Positions 8,440 to 16,238 of a stretch of 64,000 nucleotides of DNA are shown piece after piece (the stretch's first letter is position 1; each line of letters starts with the position of its first letter). Below the pieces are notes generated by a model, which was given only the letters and a program-made list of their open reading frames with translations, made no database searches and was not told where the DNA came from. The translations under genes and the position numbers were made by a program. Source of the DNA: a bacterium (GTDB taxonomy: Bacteria; Lindowbacteria; 2-12-FULL-62-27); assembly GCA_016202645.1 (NCBI GenBank), contig JACQOF010000146.1, positions 46,079 to 110,078 of the forward strand, written 5' to 3'.

Positions 8440-9132
8440 ATGACGGTTTCATTTCAGAAAGCCCGGCATCCGTTTTTTTTCTCCACGCACGTGGACCTCA
8501 CGGAACTGACGGGGCTCCGCGCGCGCAACCTCCGGGAATTTTTGGCCCACCTCAAAACCGTCCCGGGGGCCGTGATCTATCACCATACCCACCGCTTTCT
8601 GAAACAGCACCAGTACCTCTCCCCGGAACCGCCCAACGATTTCGCGTTCTGGGCGGCCGAGGCCACCCAGGAGCCGCATCTGGCCGAACGGCTCGCGGCG
8701 GTCGATACGGTCCGGTTTTCCAGCATCCGGACGCTTCGCGACAGGATCGTGGACATTGTCGAATCGCATCTGCGGCAAAGCCCGGACCGGGGGAACGTGG
8801 CGGCGGGCGCCGAATTTTATTTCATGAAATCGGTCAGTTTCGTCCTCCCGACGCCGCACCGGGCGGTCGACCTCGGAGAATTTGCCGAGGCTTTGAAAAA
8901 AGTGTCTCTCCACGCGATTTACCACCACGTCTTCGAAGCGCGCCTGCGCCTGGAGGATGGCATCAACGATTTTTCCAGGTGGCTGGAGGCGGAACTCGGC
9001 GAGACGGAACTCGCCAGGGCCTTCGCCCGGCTCGATCCCTACACGCATACTCTCGAGGCGCTCCGCCGGAGGCTGATCCAGCTCACGGACCGTCGGATCC
9101 GGGAAATCCAAGCGGGGCCGCATGGCGCTTGA
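8440..9132 (+). CDS. DUF5752 family protein
   Basis: A 230-residue protein resembling the DUF5752 family, which I recall occurring beside trehalose-type glycosyltransferases. It looks like two similar halves: TGLRARNLREFLAHLKTVPG with AVIYHHTHRF (residues of about 25-55) is echoed by VDLGEFAEALKKVSLH with AIYHHVFEAR (about 145-170). Each half has a paired-His YHH motif followed by W-rich segments (FAFWAAEA and FSRWLEAE). No catalytic family is recognised. The ATG directly follows the GT20 stop, and the end overlaps the next start by 11 bases, implying tight co-expression. It could be an accessory or regulatory subunit; that is inference. Confidence 0.75.
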   Translation: MTVSFQKARHPFFFSTHVDLTELTGLRARNLREFLAHLKTVPGAVIYHHTHRFLKQHQYLSPEPPNDFAFWAAEATQEPHLAERLAAVDTVRFSSIRTLRDRIVDIVESHLRQSPDRGNVAAGAEFYFMKSVSFVLPTPHRAVDLGEFAEALKKVSLHAIYHHVFEARLRLEDGINDFSRWLEAELGETELARAFARLDPYTHTLEALRRRLIQLTDRRIREIQAGPHGA

Positions 9133-10345
9133 TCAGTACGCTCCGATCGTCGGGGAATCGGTCATCGACGAACTGCGCCTCATTGCGCGGAAACTCGGAG
9201 GCCGGGTAGTCCGAAACGTCAACTCAACGGCCATCGGAGGAGGCGTCGCGGAAATCCTGAATCGCATGGTGCCGCTTCTCCGGGAACTGGGAATCGACGC
9301 GCGGTGGGACGTCATCAAGGGCGGGGAACGGTTCTATGCGGTGACCAAAAAAATTCACAACGCCCTGCACGGCGCGGCCCAGGACTTCACGGCGGAGGAC
9401 CGGGACGTTTTTCTGGATACCCAGAAAACCAACGCCGCGGCGATGGACTTGGGCGCGGACGTCATGTTCATTCACGACCCCCAGCCGGCCGGCCTCATCC
9501 ATTTCCGCAAAAAAAATGGCGGGCGATGGATCTGGCGGTGTCACATCGATCTTTCCGCGCCGCAGTCTGATGTCTGGGAATTTCTGAAACCGACCGTCGA
9601 GAAATATGACGTCAGCGTGTTTTCAGCTCCGGCATTTTCCCAGTCCCTTCCCATCCCGCAGGTTTTGATCTCGCCGTCGATCGATCCTCTCAGCGACAAA
9701 AACCGGGACTTGGAGGAATCGGAAGTGTCGGCCATCTGCGACCGGCTGGACATCCCCAGGGACAAACCCCTCGTCACGCAGGTGTCCCGGTTCGACTACT
9801 TGAAAGACCCGGTCGGCGTCATCGAGGCTTTCAAAATGGTCAAGGACCACGTCGACGCGCGCCTGCTTTTGGTCGGCGGATCAGCCGACGACGATCCGGA
9901 GGGCGCGAAGGTTCTTGCGGAAGTCCGGGAACGAGCGGCCGGTGATCCGGACATCCAGGTGCTGTGTCTTCCGCCGACCTGCAACATCGAGATCAACGCG
10001 ATCCAGCGGGCGTCCGACATCATTCTGCAAAAATCGATCAAGGAGGGATTCGGCCTCACGGTCTCGGAGGCGCTCTGGAAGGCCAAGCCGGTCATCGCCG
10101 GCGCGGTCGGCGGGATACCTCTTCAGATCGCGCACAAATACTCGGGCATCCTCACGCGGTCCGTCGAAGGCACCGCCTACTGGCTCAAACAACTCCTCCA
10201 GTCCCCGGACTTCGCGCGGAAACTCGGCGAGAACGGCCGCGAACACGTCCGGGAAAATTTCCTACTCACCCGCCACCTCCGCGATTACCTCCTGATGTTT
10301 CTCTCCCTGGACCACCCGGGCAAGGACCTGATCTATCTGCAGTAG
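9122..10345 (+). CDS. GT4 glycosyltransferase, trehalose synthase (TreT)-like
   Basis: A 407-residue GT-B enzyme of family GT4, closest by eye to TreT, which makes trehalose from NDP-glucose and glucose. Evidence: the N-terminal glycine loop and helix GGGVAEILNRMVPLL, DARWDVIKG, the HDPQPAGL segment, VSRFDYLKDP, and the C-terminal KSIKEGFGLTVSEALWKAKP nucleotide-binding region with the E-x7-E arrangement. It overlaps the DUF5752 gene by 11 bases and ends the cluster. With the GT20 enzyme this gives two potential trehalose (or analogue) routes side by side. The precise acceptor is not proven. Confidence 0.87.
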   Translation: MALDQYAPIVGESVIDELRLIARKLGGRVVRNVNSTAIGGGVAEILNRMVPLLRELGIDARWDVIKGGERFYAVTKKIHNALHGAAQDFTAEDRDVFLDTQKTNAAAMDLGADVMFIHDPQPAGLIHFRKKNGGRWIWRCHIDLSAPQSDVWEFLKPTVEKYDVSVFSAPAFSQSLPIPQVLISPSIDPLSDKNRDLEESEVSAICDRLDIPRDKPLVTQVSRFDYLKDPVGVIEAFKMVKDHVDARLLLVGGSADDDPEGAKVLAEVRERAAGDPDIQVLCLPPTCNIEINAIQRASDIILQKSIKEGFGLTVSEALWKAKPVIAGAVGGIPLQIAHKYSGILTRSVEGTAYWLKQLLQSPDFARKLGENGREHVRENFLLTRHLRDYLLMFLSLDHPGKDLIYLQ

Positions 10346-10354
10346 GGGGTACAT

Positions 10355-10383
10355 TTGACTTCTTATAACACTTACGTTATAGT
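10355..10383 (+). promoter_or_regulatory. Sigma-70 promoter and operator of the HigBA-like pair
   Basis: TTGACT (10355-10360), a 17-bp spacer and TATAGT (10378-10383) form a near-consensus promoter. A perfect inverted repeat, TATAAC (10364-10369) and GTTATA (10376-10381), overlaps the spacer and the -10 box, as expected for autorepression by the XRE antitoxin. The GTG start at 10390 is seven bases after the -10 box, so the mRNA should be leaderless. Confidence 0.8.
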
Positions 10384-10389
10384 TTTGAC

Positions 10390-10740
10390 GTGACGATTGC
10401 CGTAAAGATCCAATTCTCCCCGGAGGGTGAGTCCGGCCCTGTCTTCGATTATTTGGATGAACTACAGCGGGACAATCCCAAGGCCGCGGCCAAATTGGCG
10501 GTGGATTTGCAGGTGCTGGGATCGGAAGGTATTCGGTGCCGGAAAATTTCCATCGCGCCGCTGGGCGGCGGCCTTTGGGAACTCAAACGATTGTACGCCA
10601 GGCTCGAATATAGAATCCTGTTCTGCATTCATGAAGGCGAGGTTTGGCTGTTGCACGCGTTTATCAAGAAGACTCGAAAAACACCCGCCAGGGATTTGGA
10701 ACTGGCGCGGCAAAGAATGAAAGAGGTGATGTCCAGGTGA
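10390..10740 (+). CDS. RelE/HigB-type toxin (phage-derived Gp49-like)
   Basis: A 116-residue toxin-like protein of the Gp49/HigB (RelE-superfamily) type, predicted to act as a ribosome-associated mRNA interferase. Typical features are the GLWELKRL and YRILFCIHEGEVWLLHAFIKKT stretches, the core beta strands with basic residues that form the RNA-binding face, and KKTRKTPARDLELARQR at the C-terminus. The GTG start at 10390 coincides with the predicted transcription start. The stop overlaps the antitoxin start (GTGA), giving the toxin-first order usual for higBA. Confidence 0.9.
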   Translation: MTIAVKIQFSPEGESGPVFDYLDELQRDNPKAAAKLAVDLQVLGSEGIRCRKISIAPLGGGLWELKRLYARLEYRILFCIHEGEVWLLHAFIKKTRKTPARDLELARQRMKEVMSR

Positions 10741-11033
10741 AATCGGTCAGCGGATTCGACGAATGGCTCAAAACCACGCTGCGCAAAAATAAGGATTTCC
10801 GGCGCGCCTATCGAGTCGAGTTTTCGGCGTTGCCCATCTCAACGCAGATCAAAATTCTGCGCAGGCATAAAGGTCTGTCCCAGACATCCCTGGCTCGCCG
10901 GGCAAAACGCCCCCAGCCGGAAATCGCCAGAGCCGAACGCCCCGACTACAACATTACCGTCAATACCCTGAACCGCATAGCCGCCGCCCTCGGCGCGAAA
11001 CTGGCTATTATTCCTCAAGAGGCATTGGATTAG
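10737..11033 (+). CDS. XRE-family antitoxin (HigA-like)
   Basis: A 98-residue helix-turn-helix protein that should neutralise the preceding toxin and repress the shared promoter. The HTH covers about residues 38-95: IKILRRHKGLSQTSLARRA, PQPEIARAE, and the C-terminal NTLNRIAAALGAKLAIIP typical of HigA-like antitoxins. Starting at GTG 10737 gives the usual length, with an AGAGGTG ribosome site upstream inside the toxin gene, and overlaps the toxin stop by three bases. The gene faces mscS convergently with a 30-base gap. Confidence 0.9.
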   Translation: MKSVSGFDEWLKTTLRKNKDFRRAYRVEFSALPISTQIKILRRHKGLSQTSLARRAKRPQPEIARAERPDYNITVNTLNRIAAALGAKLAIIPQEALD

Positions 11034-11063
11034 TTCCCGTATCTTTCCGGCGTTGCGGCCCCG

Positions 11064-12143
11064 TTACTGCTTTTCGATGTACAGCGTCCGGGTCGGGTAT
11101 GCGAACTCGATGCCTTCCTTTTGAAATCGTTCCATCAAGGCGAGATTGATCCGCTCCTGGCAGTTCATGTAAATGTTGTAGTCCGGTTTCTTCACGTAAT
11201 AAACGACCTCGAAATCCAGGCTTGAATCGCCGAACTTGAAAAAATTCGCCCGGTCGAGCCGGGTTTCTCCAATCCCGCCGATGATTTCCCTCACCATGTC
11301 CGGAATCCGTTTGACTTTGTCCAGCGGCGTCTGATAGACGACGCCGAATTGGAACAACGCCCGGCGCTCGAACATCTGCTTGAAGTTCCGGATCCGGCTG
11401 CTCGTCAGATCGGCGTTGGAAAACACCAGCTGTTCACCGCTCAGGCTCCGCACCCGCGTCGTCTTGATCCCGATCTGCTCCACCGTCCCCATCAGGTCCC
11501 CGACGATGATGAAATCGCCCGGCTGAAAGGGCTTGTCGAGAAATATCGAAAACGACGCGAACAGATCCCCCAGCACCGCCTGGGCCGCCAGCGCGACCGC
11601 GATCCCGCCGATCCCAAGGCCCGCGACCACCGCCGAGACGTTCACGCCCATGTTGTCGAGCAGAAACACGACGCCGCCGGCGAAAATGACCCAGTTCGTG
11701 ATGGCGGACATCGTCTTCACCGTCGCCACGCTCCCCGGATCGGCCTCGCGGCCCTTGAGATAGATCTTCTCCAAGCCGTAGGAAACCGCCATCTGAAGCA
11801 TCCGAACGCCGCGGTAGGTCACCGCCGCGACCAGCAGGATGAGGATGACCTTGTGAAGGGTGGGATTCAGAGCGAGAGACCGCGTGGAAAGATACAACGC
11901 CACCGTGACGTAGACAGGCGCTCCGATCTGGCCGATCAGGCCCACCAGAAAATCGTCGAAGGTGGTCGCGCTCTTCTCTGCCAGCCGCTTGAGACGCGCT
12001 ACAACCACGTCCTTGAATAGAATCAGCCCGTAGACAATGACCAGAAACGTGACCAGCGCGACCGCATAGTCCCAAACGGTATTGCCGAAAATCCCCCGCT
12101 TCAAAATGTCAGCCAGCCGCCCCGTCCCGATGAAAACCTCCAT
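11064..12143 (-). CDS. Mechanosensitive channel, MscS family
   Basis: Small-conductance mechanosensitive channel protecting against hypo-osmotic shock. The 359-residue product has three to four N-terminal TM helices, then the pore-lining TM3 region (VSAVVAGLGIGGIAVALAAQAVLGDLFA, Gly/Ala-rich), the FQPGDFIIVGDLMGTVEQIGIKTTRVRS beta domain, and a C-terminal alpha/beta cytoplasmic domain. The start ATG at 12143 (MEVFIGTGRL) is favoured over a longer frame because a promoter (TTGATT-17-TAGGAT) ends eight bases upstream, making a leaderless mRNA. The longer frame would place its start upstream of the transcription start. Confidence 0.93.
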   Translation of the reverse strand: MEVFIGTGRLADILKRGIFGNTVWDYAVALVTFLVIVYGLILFKDVVVARLKRLAEKSATTFDDFLVGLIGQIGAPVYVTVALYLSTRSLALNPTLHKVILILLVAAVTYRGVRMLQMAVSYGLEKIYLKGREADPGSVATVKTMSAITNWVIFAGGVVFLLDNMGVNVSAVVAGLGIGGIAVALAAQAVLGDLFASFSIFLDKPFQPGDFIIVGDLMGTVEQIGIKTTRVRSLSGEQLVFSNADLTSSRIRNFKQMFERRALFQFGVVYQTPLDKVKRIPDMVREIIGGIGETRLDRANFFKFGDSSLDFEVVYYVKKPDYNIYMNCQERINLALMERFQKEGIEFAYPTRTLYIEKQ

Positions 12144-12150
12144 GGAGGAT

Positions 12151-12179
12151 ATCCTAGTAGCCGACGATTTAAAAATCAA
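12151..12179 (-). promoter_or_regulatory. Sigma-70 promoter of mscS, leaderless
   Basis: On the minus strand, TTGATT (12179-12174), a 17-bp spacer and TAGGAT (12156-12151). Seven bases separate the -10 box from the ATG at 12143, so transcription should start at the start codon. This promoter decides the mscS start. Confidence 0.7.
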
Positions 12180-12249
12180 CACCGATTCCACCCATGATCA
12201 GGGAGCGGCTGGGGAATCGTGGCCGGTAAACGCCGAAATCACCCCTTTC

Positions 12250-12277
12250 CGTCATTCCCGCGAAAGCGGGAATCCAG
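12250..12277. repeat. Interspersed palindromic repeat (family 1), short copy
   Basis: A 28-bp unit with the core TTCCCGCGAAAGCGGGAA, shared with copies at 26251-26347 and 61109-61151. It forms the last codons of the RF3 gene: its complement encodes the C-terminal residues PGFPLSRE and the stop codon. Confidence 0.9.
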
Positions 12278-13859
12278 GAGAATCGGATAATTCGATGGAA
12301 GCGTTCTTTTCCAGAAAATACTTGAAGGTCCATTCCGTATCGAAGAGAACAACCTTCCGGCCTTGATCATCCTGCGCCAAAGCTGTTCCGCTCGGCAGAA
12401 GTCGCTTTAGATCTTCGGTTTCAAGGGCCGACTTTACCCATCGCAGGATTTTCCACGGCATCATCTCCAAGTTCGACTCCACCTTGTATTCATCTTTCAA
12501 GCGATATTGAAGAACTTCAAATTGCAGGGGCCCGACAGCTCCCAACAGCGGCGTCGTTCGCCCCGAGTTTTGGAGAGAAAAAGTCTGAACAATGTTCTCG
12601 GCAAGAAGATGTTCCAATCCTTTACGAAAAGACTTGTAGCTCGCCAATGACGTATTTTGCAGAAAACCGAAACATTCCGGCGCGAACCGGGGGATTTCAT
12701 CAAAGGAAAGGCCCGGATCCGTGCTGATGGTATCGCCAATGCGAAAATCCAGCTTCGTAACAAACCCGATAATATCCCCCGGATAGGCCTCGTTCATGAT
12801 TTCACGGTCCCGGCCAAAAAGATTGTACGAATCCGATAACCGAACCGTGTGGCCGGATCGGGCATGATGAATTTTCATATCCCGGTAAAATTTCCCGGAG
12901 CAAACTCTGGCAAAAACCACCCGGTCCCGGTGCCGGGGGTTCATATTCGTCTGGACCTTGAAAACAAAAGAGGAAAAATGCGGATGATCGAGAGGGATCA
13001 TCTCTCCGGTCGCTTTTCTGGGGCCCGGCTCCGGGGAATACTTCAAAAAGTTTTTTAACAGAAACTCCACTCCGAAATTATTGGACGCGCTCCCGAAAAA
13101 AACCGGCGTTGTCTTTCCCTGCGACACGTCCTTTACATCAAATCCGCCGTGAGCGCCGTCCAGCATTTCCAGGTCTTCAACAATTTCCCGATAGGATTGT
13201 TCATGCAAAAGATCTTTCACCAAAGGATCGGAAAGATTTCGAACGGATACAGGGGCCCGGTATAAACCTCCGGGGACTCGCTCAAAAAGATGCACCTGTT
13301 TTTCCATTCGGTCATAAATACCCTTAAAATCCGCGCCGTTGCCCAGAGGCCAGTTCACGGGAAACGCGTGAAGCTTGAGCACCTTTTCCAGTTGATCCAT
13401 TAGTTCAAGCGGAGATTTTGCGGGGCGGTCGAGTTTATTCATAAAGGTAAATATCGGGATGCCGCGTTTGCGGCAGATCTCGAAGAGTTTGATTGTTTGG
13501 CTCTCGATGCCATTAACGGCATCGATCACCATGACAACCGAGTCCACCGCCATCAATACCCGATAGGTATCCTCGGAGAAATCTTTATGACCCGGCGTAT
13601 CGAGTAAATTCAAGCGGTACCCCTCGTAATCAAACTGCAGTACGGTCGAGGAAATCGAAACCCCGCGAGTTTTTTCAAGCTCCATCCAGTCGGAGGCGGT
13701 TTCACGCTGTTTCTTTTTCGCTGTCACCGATCCGGCCAGATGCAGAGCTCCGCCATACAACAACAGCTTCTCGGTCAGCGTTGTCTTGCCGGCATCGGGA
13801 TGCGAAATAATCGCGAATGTCCTTCGCCGCGCCGCCTCTTTTCTTATCTGATCATCCAT
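12252..13859 (-). CDS. prfC: Peptide chain release factor 3
   Basis: RF3, the GTPase that recycles RF1/RF2 from ribosomes after termination. The 535-residue product has G1 SHPDAGKTTLTEKLL (about 19-33), G2 around TRGVSISSTVLQF, G3 DTPGHKDF and G4 NKLDRPA, followed by RF3 domains 2 and 3. Length fits the family. Base composition looks more AT-rich than the neighbours. The last eight or so residues are encoded by an interspersed repeat, so the natural C-terminus has been replaced. The start overlaps a fragment of a dicarboxylate symporter gene, suggesting the gene arrived by insertion. Confidence 0.96.
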   Translation of the reverse strand: MDDQIRKEAARRRTFAIISHPDAGKTTLTEKLLLYGGALHLAGSVTAKKKQRETASDWMELEKTRGVSISSTVLQFDYEGYRLNLLDTPGHKDFSEDTYRVLMAVDSVVMVIDAVNGIESQTIKLFEICRKRGIPIFTFMNKLDRPAKSPLELMDQLEKVLKLHAFPVNWPLGNGADFKGIYDRMEKQVHLFERVPGGLYRAPVSVRNLSDPLVKDLLHEQSYREIVEDLEMLDGAHGGFDVKDVSQGKTTPVFFGSASNNFGVEFLLKNFLKYSPEPGPRKATGEMIPLDHPHFSSFVFKVQTNMNPRHRDRVVFARVCSGKFYRDMKIHHARSGHTVRLSDSYNLFGRDREIMNEAYPGDIIGFVTKLDFRIGDTISTDPGLSFDEIPRFAPECFGFLQNTSLASYKSFRKGLEHLLAENIVQTFSLQNSGRTTPLLGAVGPLQFEVLQYRLKDEYKVESNLEMMPWKILRWVKSALETEDLKRLLPSGTALAQDDQGRKVVLFDTEWTFKYFLEKNASIELSDSPGFPLSRE

Positions 13860-13986
13860 TGAGGTCGAGCATCCAGAGGATGTTCTTGCAAGCCGCGGAT
13901 GACGCGTCCATCTGCCCCAGCCCCGCGCCGGCGAGAAGTCCCACCAGCATCCCGACGAAAATCAGGTTTCGGAGATCAAATCGCAT
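13852..13986 (-). pseudogene. N-terminal fragment of a dicarboxylate/glutamate symporter
   Basis: A 44-residue frame whose product has the first-helix character of DAACS (GltP/DctA) symporters, LRNLIFVGMLVGLLAGAGLG, followed by NILWMLDLNG where the family typically has a similar WxLDL-x-G stretch before the next helix. The frame then ends at a TGA lying inside the RF3 start region (ATGGATGA). No other part of a symporter is seen within the window. It is most simply the stump left when the RF3 gene landed in a symporter gene. A genuine small membrane protein is an alternative. Confidence 0.5.
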
Positions 13987-14055
13987 TTAGACTCTTCTAA
14001 CAAACACGGCCGGGATGCGCCAGCGCGGACACCCGTTTTTTGGGGGCGTCAAATG

Positions 14056-14084
14056 TTGAAATTATACGGCGCCTTGTATAGAAT
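14056..14084 (+). promoter_or_regulatory. Sigma-70 promoter of the Bax-inhibitor-like gene
   Basis: TTGAAA (14056-14061), a 17-bp spacer and TAGAAT (14079-14084). Unlike the leaderless promoters in this window, it leaves about 30 untranslated bases containing the ribosome site AAAGGAG (14104-14110). Confidence 0.65.
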
Positions 14085-14121
14085 GAAGGCAGACTTTTAC
14101 AACAAAGGAGCGTGTTGAACC

Positions 14122-14895
14122 ATGATGAGATCGGCCAATCCGGCGCTGAATGCCGGGACGTTTCAGGGATTGCCGCGGACGGCGGGAATGCAGGATGCCA
14201 TGACCATTCAGGGTGCCGTCAACAAGACGGGTCTGATGTTGATCCTGTTGATTCTCACGGCGTCTTATACGTGGGGCCAGTTTTTCAGGCTCATGGACAT
14301 GGGCGATCCGGCGGGCGTATCGGCGCTGATGCCGCTCTTTTTGGGCGGCATGATCGGCGGCCTGATCGCGGCGCTGGTGACGATGTTCAAGAAAACGTGG
14401 TCGCCCATCACGGCGCCGATCTACGCGCTCTGCCAGGGCCTGTTTCTTGGAGGTCTTTCGGCGATGTTCGAAGCGCGATATCCGGGTATCGTCATTCAGG
14501 CGGTGGCCCTCACGTTCGGCACCCTCTTTGCGCTTCTCATGGCGTACAAATCCGGGGCGATTCGGCCGAATGAAAATTTCAAGCTGGGCCTCGCGGCGGC
14601 TACCGGCGGAATTTTCCTTGTATATATGGCCAACCTGATTTTCAGCTTCTTCAGCCCGGGCGGATTCGGCTTCATGCACCAGCCGAGCCTCTTCGGCATC
14701 GGCTTCAGCCTCTTTGTCGTGATCATCGCGGCGCTCAACCTCGTGCTCGATTTCGATTTCATCGAGCACGGCGCCGAGGCGGGCGCCCCGCGATACATGG
14801 AATGGTTCGCGGCCTTCGGGCTCATGGTCACGCTCATCTGGCTCTACATCGAATTTCTGAGGCTCCTGGCCAAACTGAACGACCGGCGAAGTTAG
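14122..14895 (+). CDS. Bax inhibitor-1/YccA family membrane protein
   Basis: A 257-residue polytopic membrane protein of the bacterial Bax-inhibitor-1-like group with the MRSANPAL-type N-terminus (PF12811-like). Seven hydrophobic segments are visible, the last two around GIGFSLFVVIIAALNLVLDF and WFAAFGLMVTLIWLYIEFL. The conserved acidic stretch LDFDFIEHGAEAGAPRYMEW between them is the BI-1 family signature. BI-1 proteins are implicated in calcium leak and membrane homeostasis, but the bacterial role is unclear. A second ATG at 14125 gives nearly the same product. The last four bases overlap the convergent DegT gene. Confidence 0.88.
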   Translation: MMRSANPALNAGTFQGLPRTAGMQDAMTIQGAVNKTGLMLILLILTASYTWGQFFRLMDMGDPAGVSALMPLFLGGMIGGLIAALVTMFKKTWSPITAPIYALCQGLFLGGLSAMFEARYPGIVIQAVALTFGTLFALLMAYKSGAIRPNENFKLGLAAATGGIFLVYMANLIFSFFSPGGFGFMHQPSLFGIGFSLFVVIIAALNLVLDFDFIEHGAEAGAPRYMEWFAAFGLMVTLIWLYIEFLRLLAKLNDRRS

Positions 14896-16085
14896 CGGCG
14901 GGCGGCCATCTCCAGAACTTTTTCCACGCCCGAGATCGTGTCCGACACGTCCCGCGGGGTCATGGAGGGGTAGACAGGGAGGCTGATTTCAGAAAGGCCG
15001 AGCGTTTCGGCGTTCGGGTAATCGCCCTTTCGAAGGCGGAGGATTTTCCGGTAATGGGAGAATAGGTGAACGGGCGTAAAGTGCACGCCGCAGCCGATGT
15101 TTTCCGCCGAGAGCGCCGCGAGGAATTCGTCCCGGGTTTTGTTCAGGCGCGCCAGATTCAAAAAAATCGGAAAAAAATGATAGGCGTTCGTTCCGGGCCC
15201 GTAAGAGAGCGTCCGGACCAGCGGGTGCCCCGCGAAATACTTCTCATATCGCCGGACCACGGCTTGGCGGCGTTTCCAGAAGACCCGCACTTTCTTGAGC
15301 TGTTCCCGCGCGATGGCCGCCTGAAGGTCCGTCAGGTTGTACTTGAATCCCATCTCCGGCACGTCGTACCCGCCCGAGACTTTCGAGCCATACCGCTTCC
15401 ACGCGTCCTTGCTCATGCCGTGCAGGCGCATCATCCGGAGTTTCCCGGCCAGCTTTGAATCTTGGAGCGTGATCATGCCGCCTTCAGCGCAGGTCAGATT
15501 TTTTGTGGCGTAGAAACTGAAACAGGTGTAATCCCCGATCCGCCCGACTTTCCGCCGTCCGGACCAAGTCTCGACCGCATGCGCGGCGTCCTCGATCACG
15601 GTCAGGCGCCGGCGGCGGGCAATCCGCATCAGGGCGTCCATCGGCGCCGGATAGCCGGCGTAATGCACCGGCACGATCGCGCAGGTCTTCCGGTTCACCC
15701 GACGCGCGACGTCTTCCGGATCGATCTGGCCGGTCCGGAGATCAACGTCGGCGAACACCACCCGCGCGCCCGTATAGAGAATTGCCTCGGCCGTCGCGAC
15801 AAACGTCAGCGGCGTCGTGATAACCTCCCGGCCGCGCTGCGCCCCGGCCAGAACGAGCGCCAGGTGAAGCGCCGCCGTGCAGGAACTGACCGCGACGCCT
15901 TCGCGCGCGCCGACGTAAGCCGCGAACTCCTTTTCAAACGCGTGCGACTCCCGGCCCGTCGAGATCCACCCGCTCCGAAGCACCCGGACGGCCGCGCGCT
16001 CCTCCGCCGAATTCATGCAGGGCTTGCCGAACACGAGAAACTTTTTTCGGACGGGCTTCCCGCCGTCGATCGCGAGTTTGGCCAT
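14892..16085 (-). CDS. DegT/DnrJ/EryC1/StrS aminotransferase
   Basis: A PLP-dependent sugar aminotransferase of the DegT/StrS family, normally aminating a nucleotide-linked keto sugar for surface polysaccharide. The 397-residue product shows SSCTAALHLALVLAG, TTPLTFVATAEAILYTGA, the PLP-phosphate region VIEDAAHAVE and the Schiff-base lysine in FYATKNLTCAEGGM, then LTDLQAAIAREQL and the C-terminal HFTPVHLFSHY. No other sugar-modification genes surround it, so the substrate is unknown. A leaderless promoter lies immediately upstream. Confidence 0.94.
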   Translation of the reverse strand: MAKLAIDGGKPVRKKFLVFGKPCMNSAEERAAVRVLRSGWISTGRESHAFEKEFAAYVGAREGVAVSSCTAALHLALVLAGAQRGREVITTPLTFVATAEAILYTGARVVFADVDLRTGQIDPEDVARRVNRKTCAIVPVHYAGYPAPMDALMRIARRRRLTVIEDAAHAVETWSGRRKVGRIGDYTCFSFYATKNLTCAEGGMITLQDSKLAGKLRMMRLHGMSKDAWKRYGSKVSGGYDVPEMGFKYNLTDLQAAIAREQLKKVRVFWKRRQAVVRRYEKYFAGHPLVRTLSYGPGTNAYHFFPIFLNLARLNKTRDEFLAALSAENIGCGVHFTPVHLFSHYRKILRLRKGDYPNAETLGLSEISLPVYPSMTPRDVSDTISGVEKVLEMAARR

Positions 16086-16092
16086 GCCCGCG

Positions 16093-16121
16093 ACTCTAAT
16101 CTATCCCCGGGGCAACTTCAA
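16093..16121 (-). promoter_or_regulatory. Sigma-70 promoter of the DegT aminotransferase gene, leaderless
   Basis: On the minus strand, TTGAAG (16121-16116), a 17-bp spacer and TAGAGT (16098-16093). Seven bases separate the -10 box from the ATG at 16085, so the transcript should begin at or next to the start codon. Confidence 0.7.
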
Positions 16122-16238
16122 TGGTCGGCGGGGTCTTGCCATCCCCCGGCGGATTTGGTCAGATGCTTGGCATGGACGAACAACCGGACATCAGCATCAT
16201 GCTGTCGATCTGTGGAGGCTCTGGCGCGGGAAAAACGG

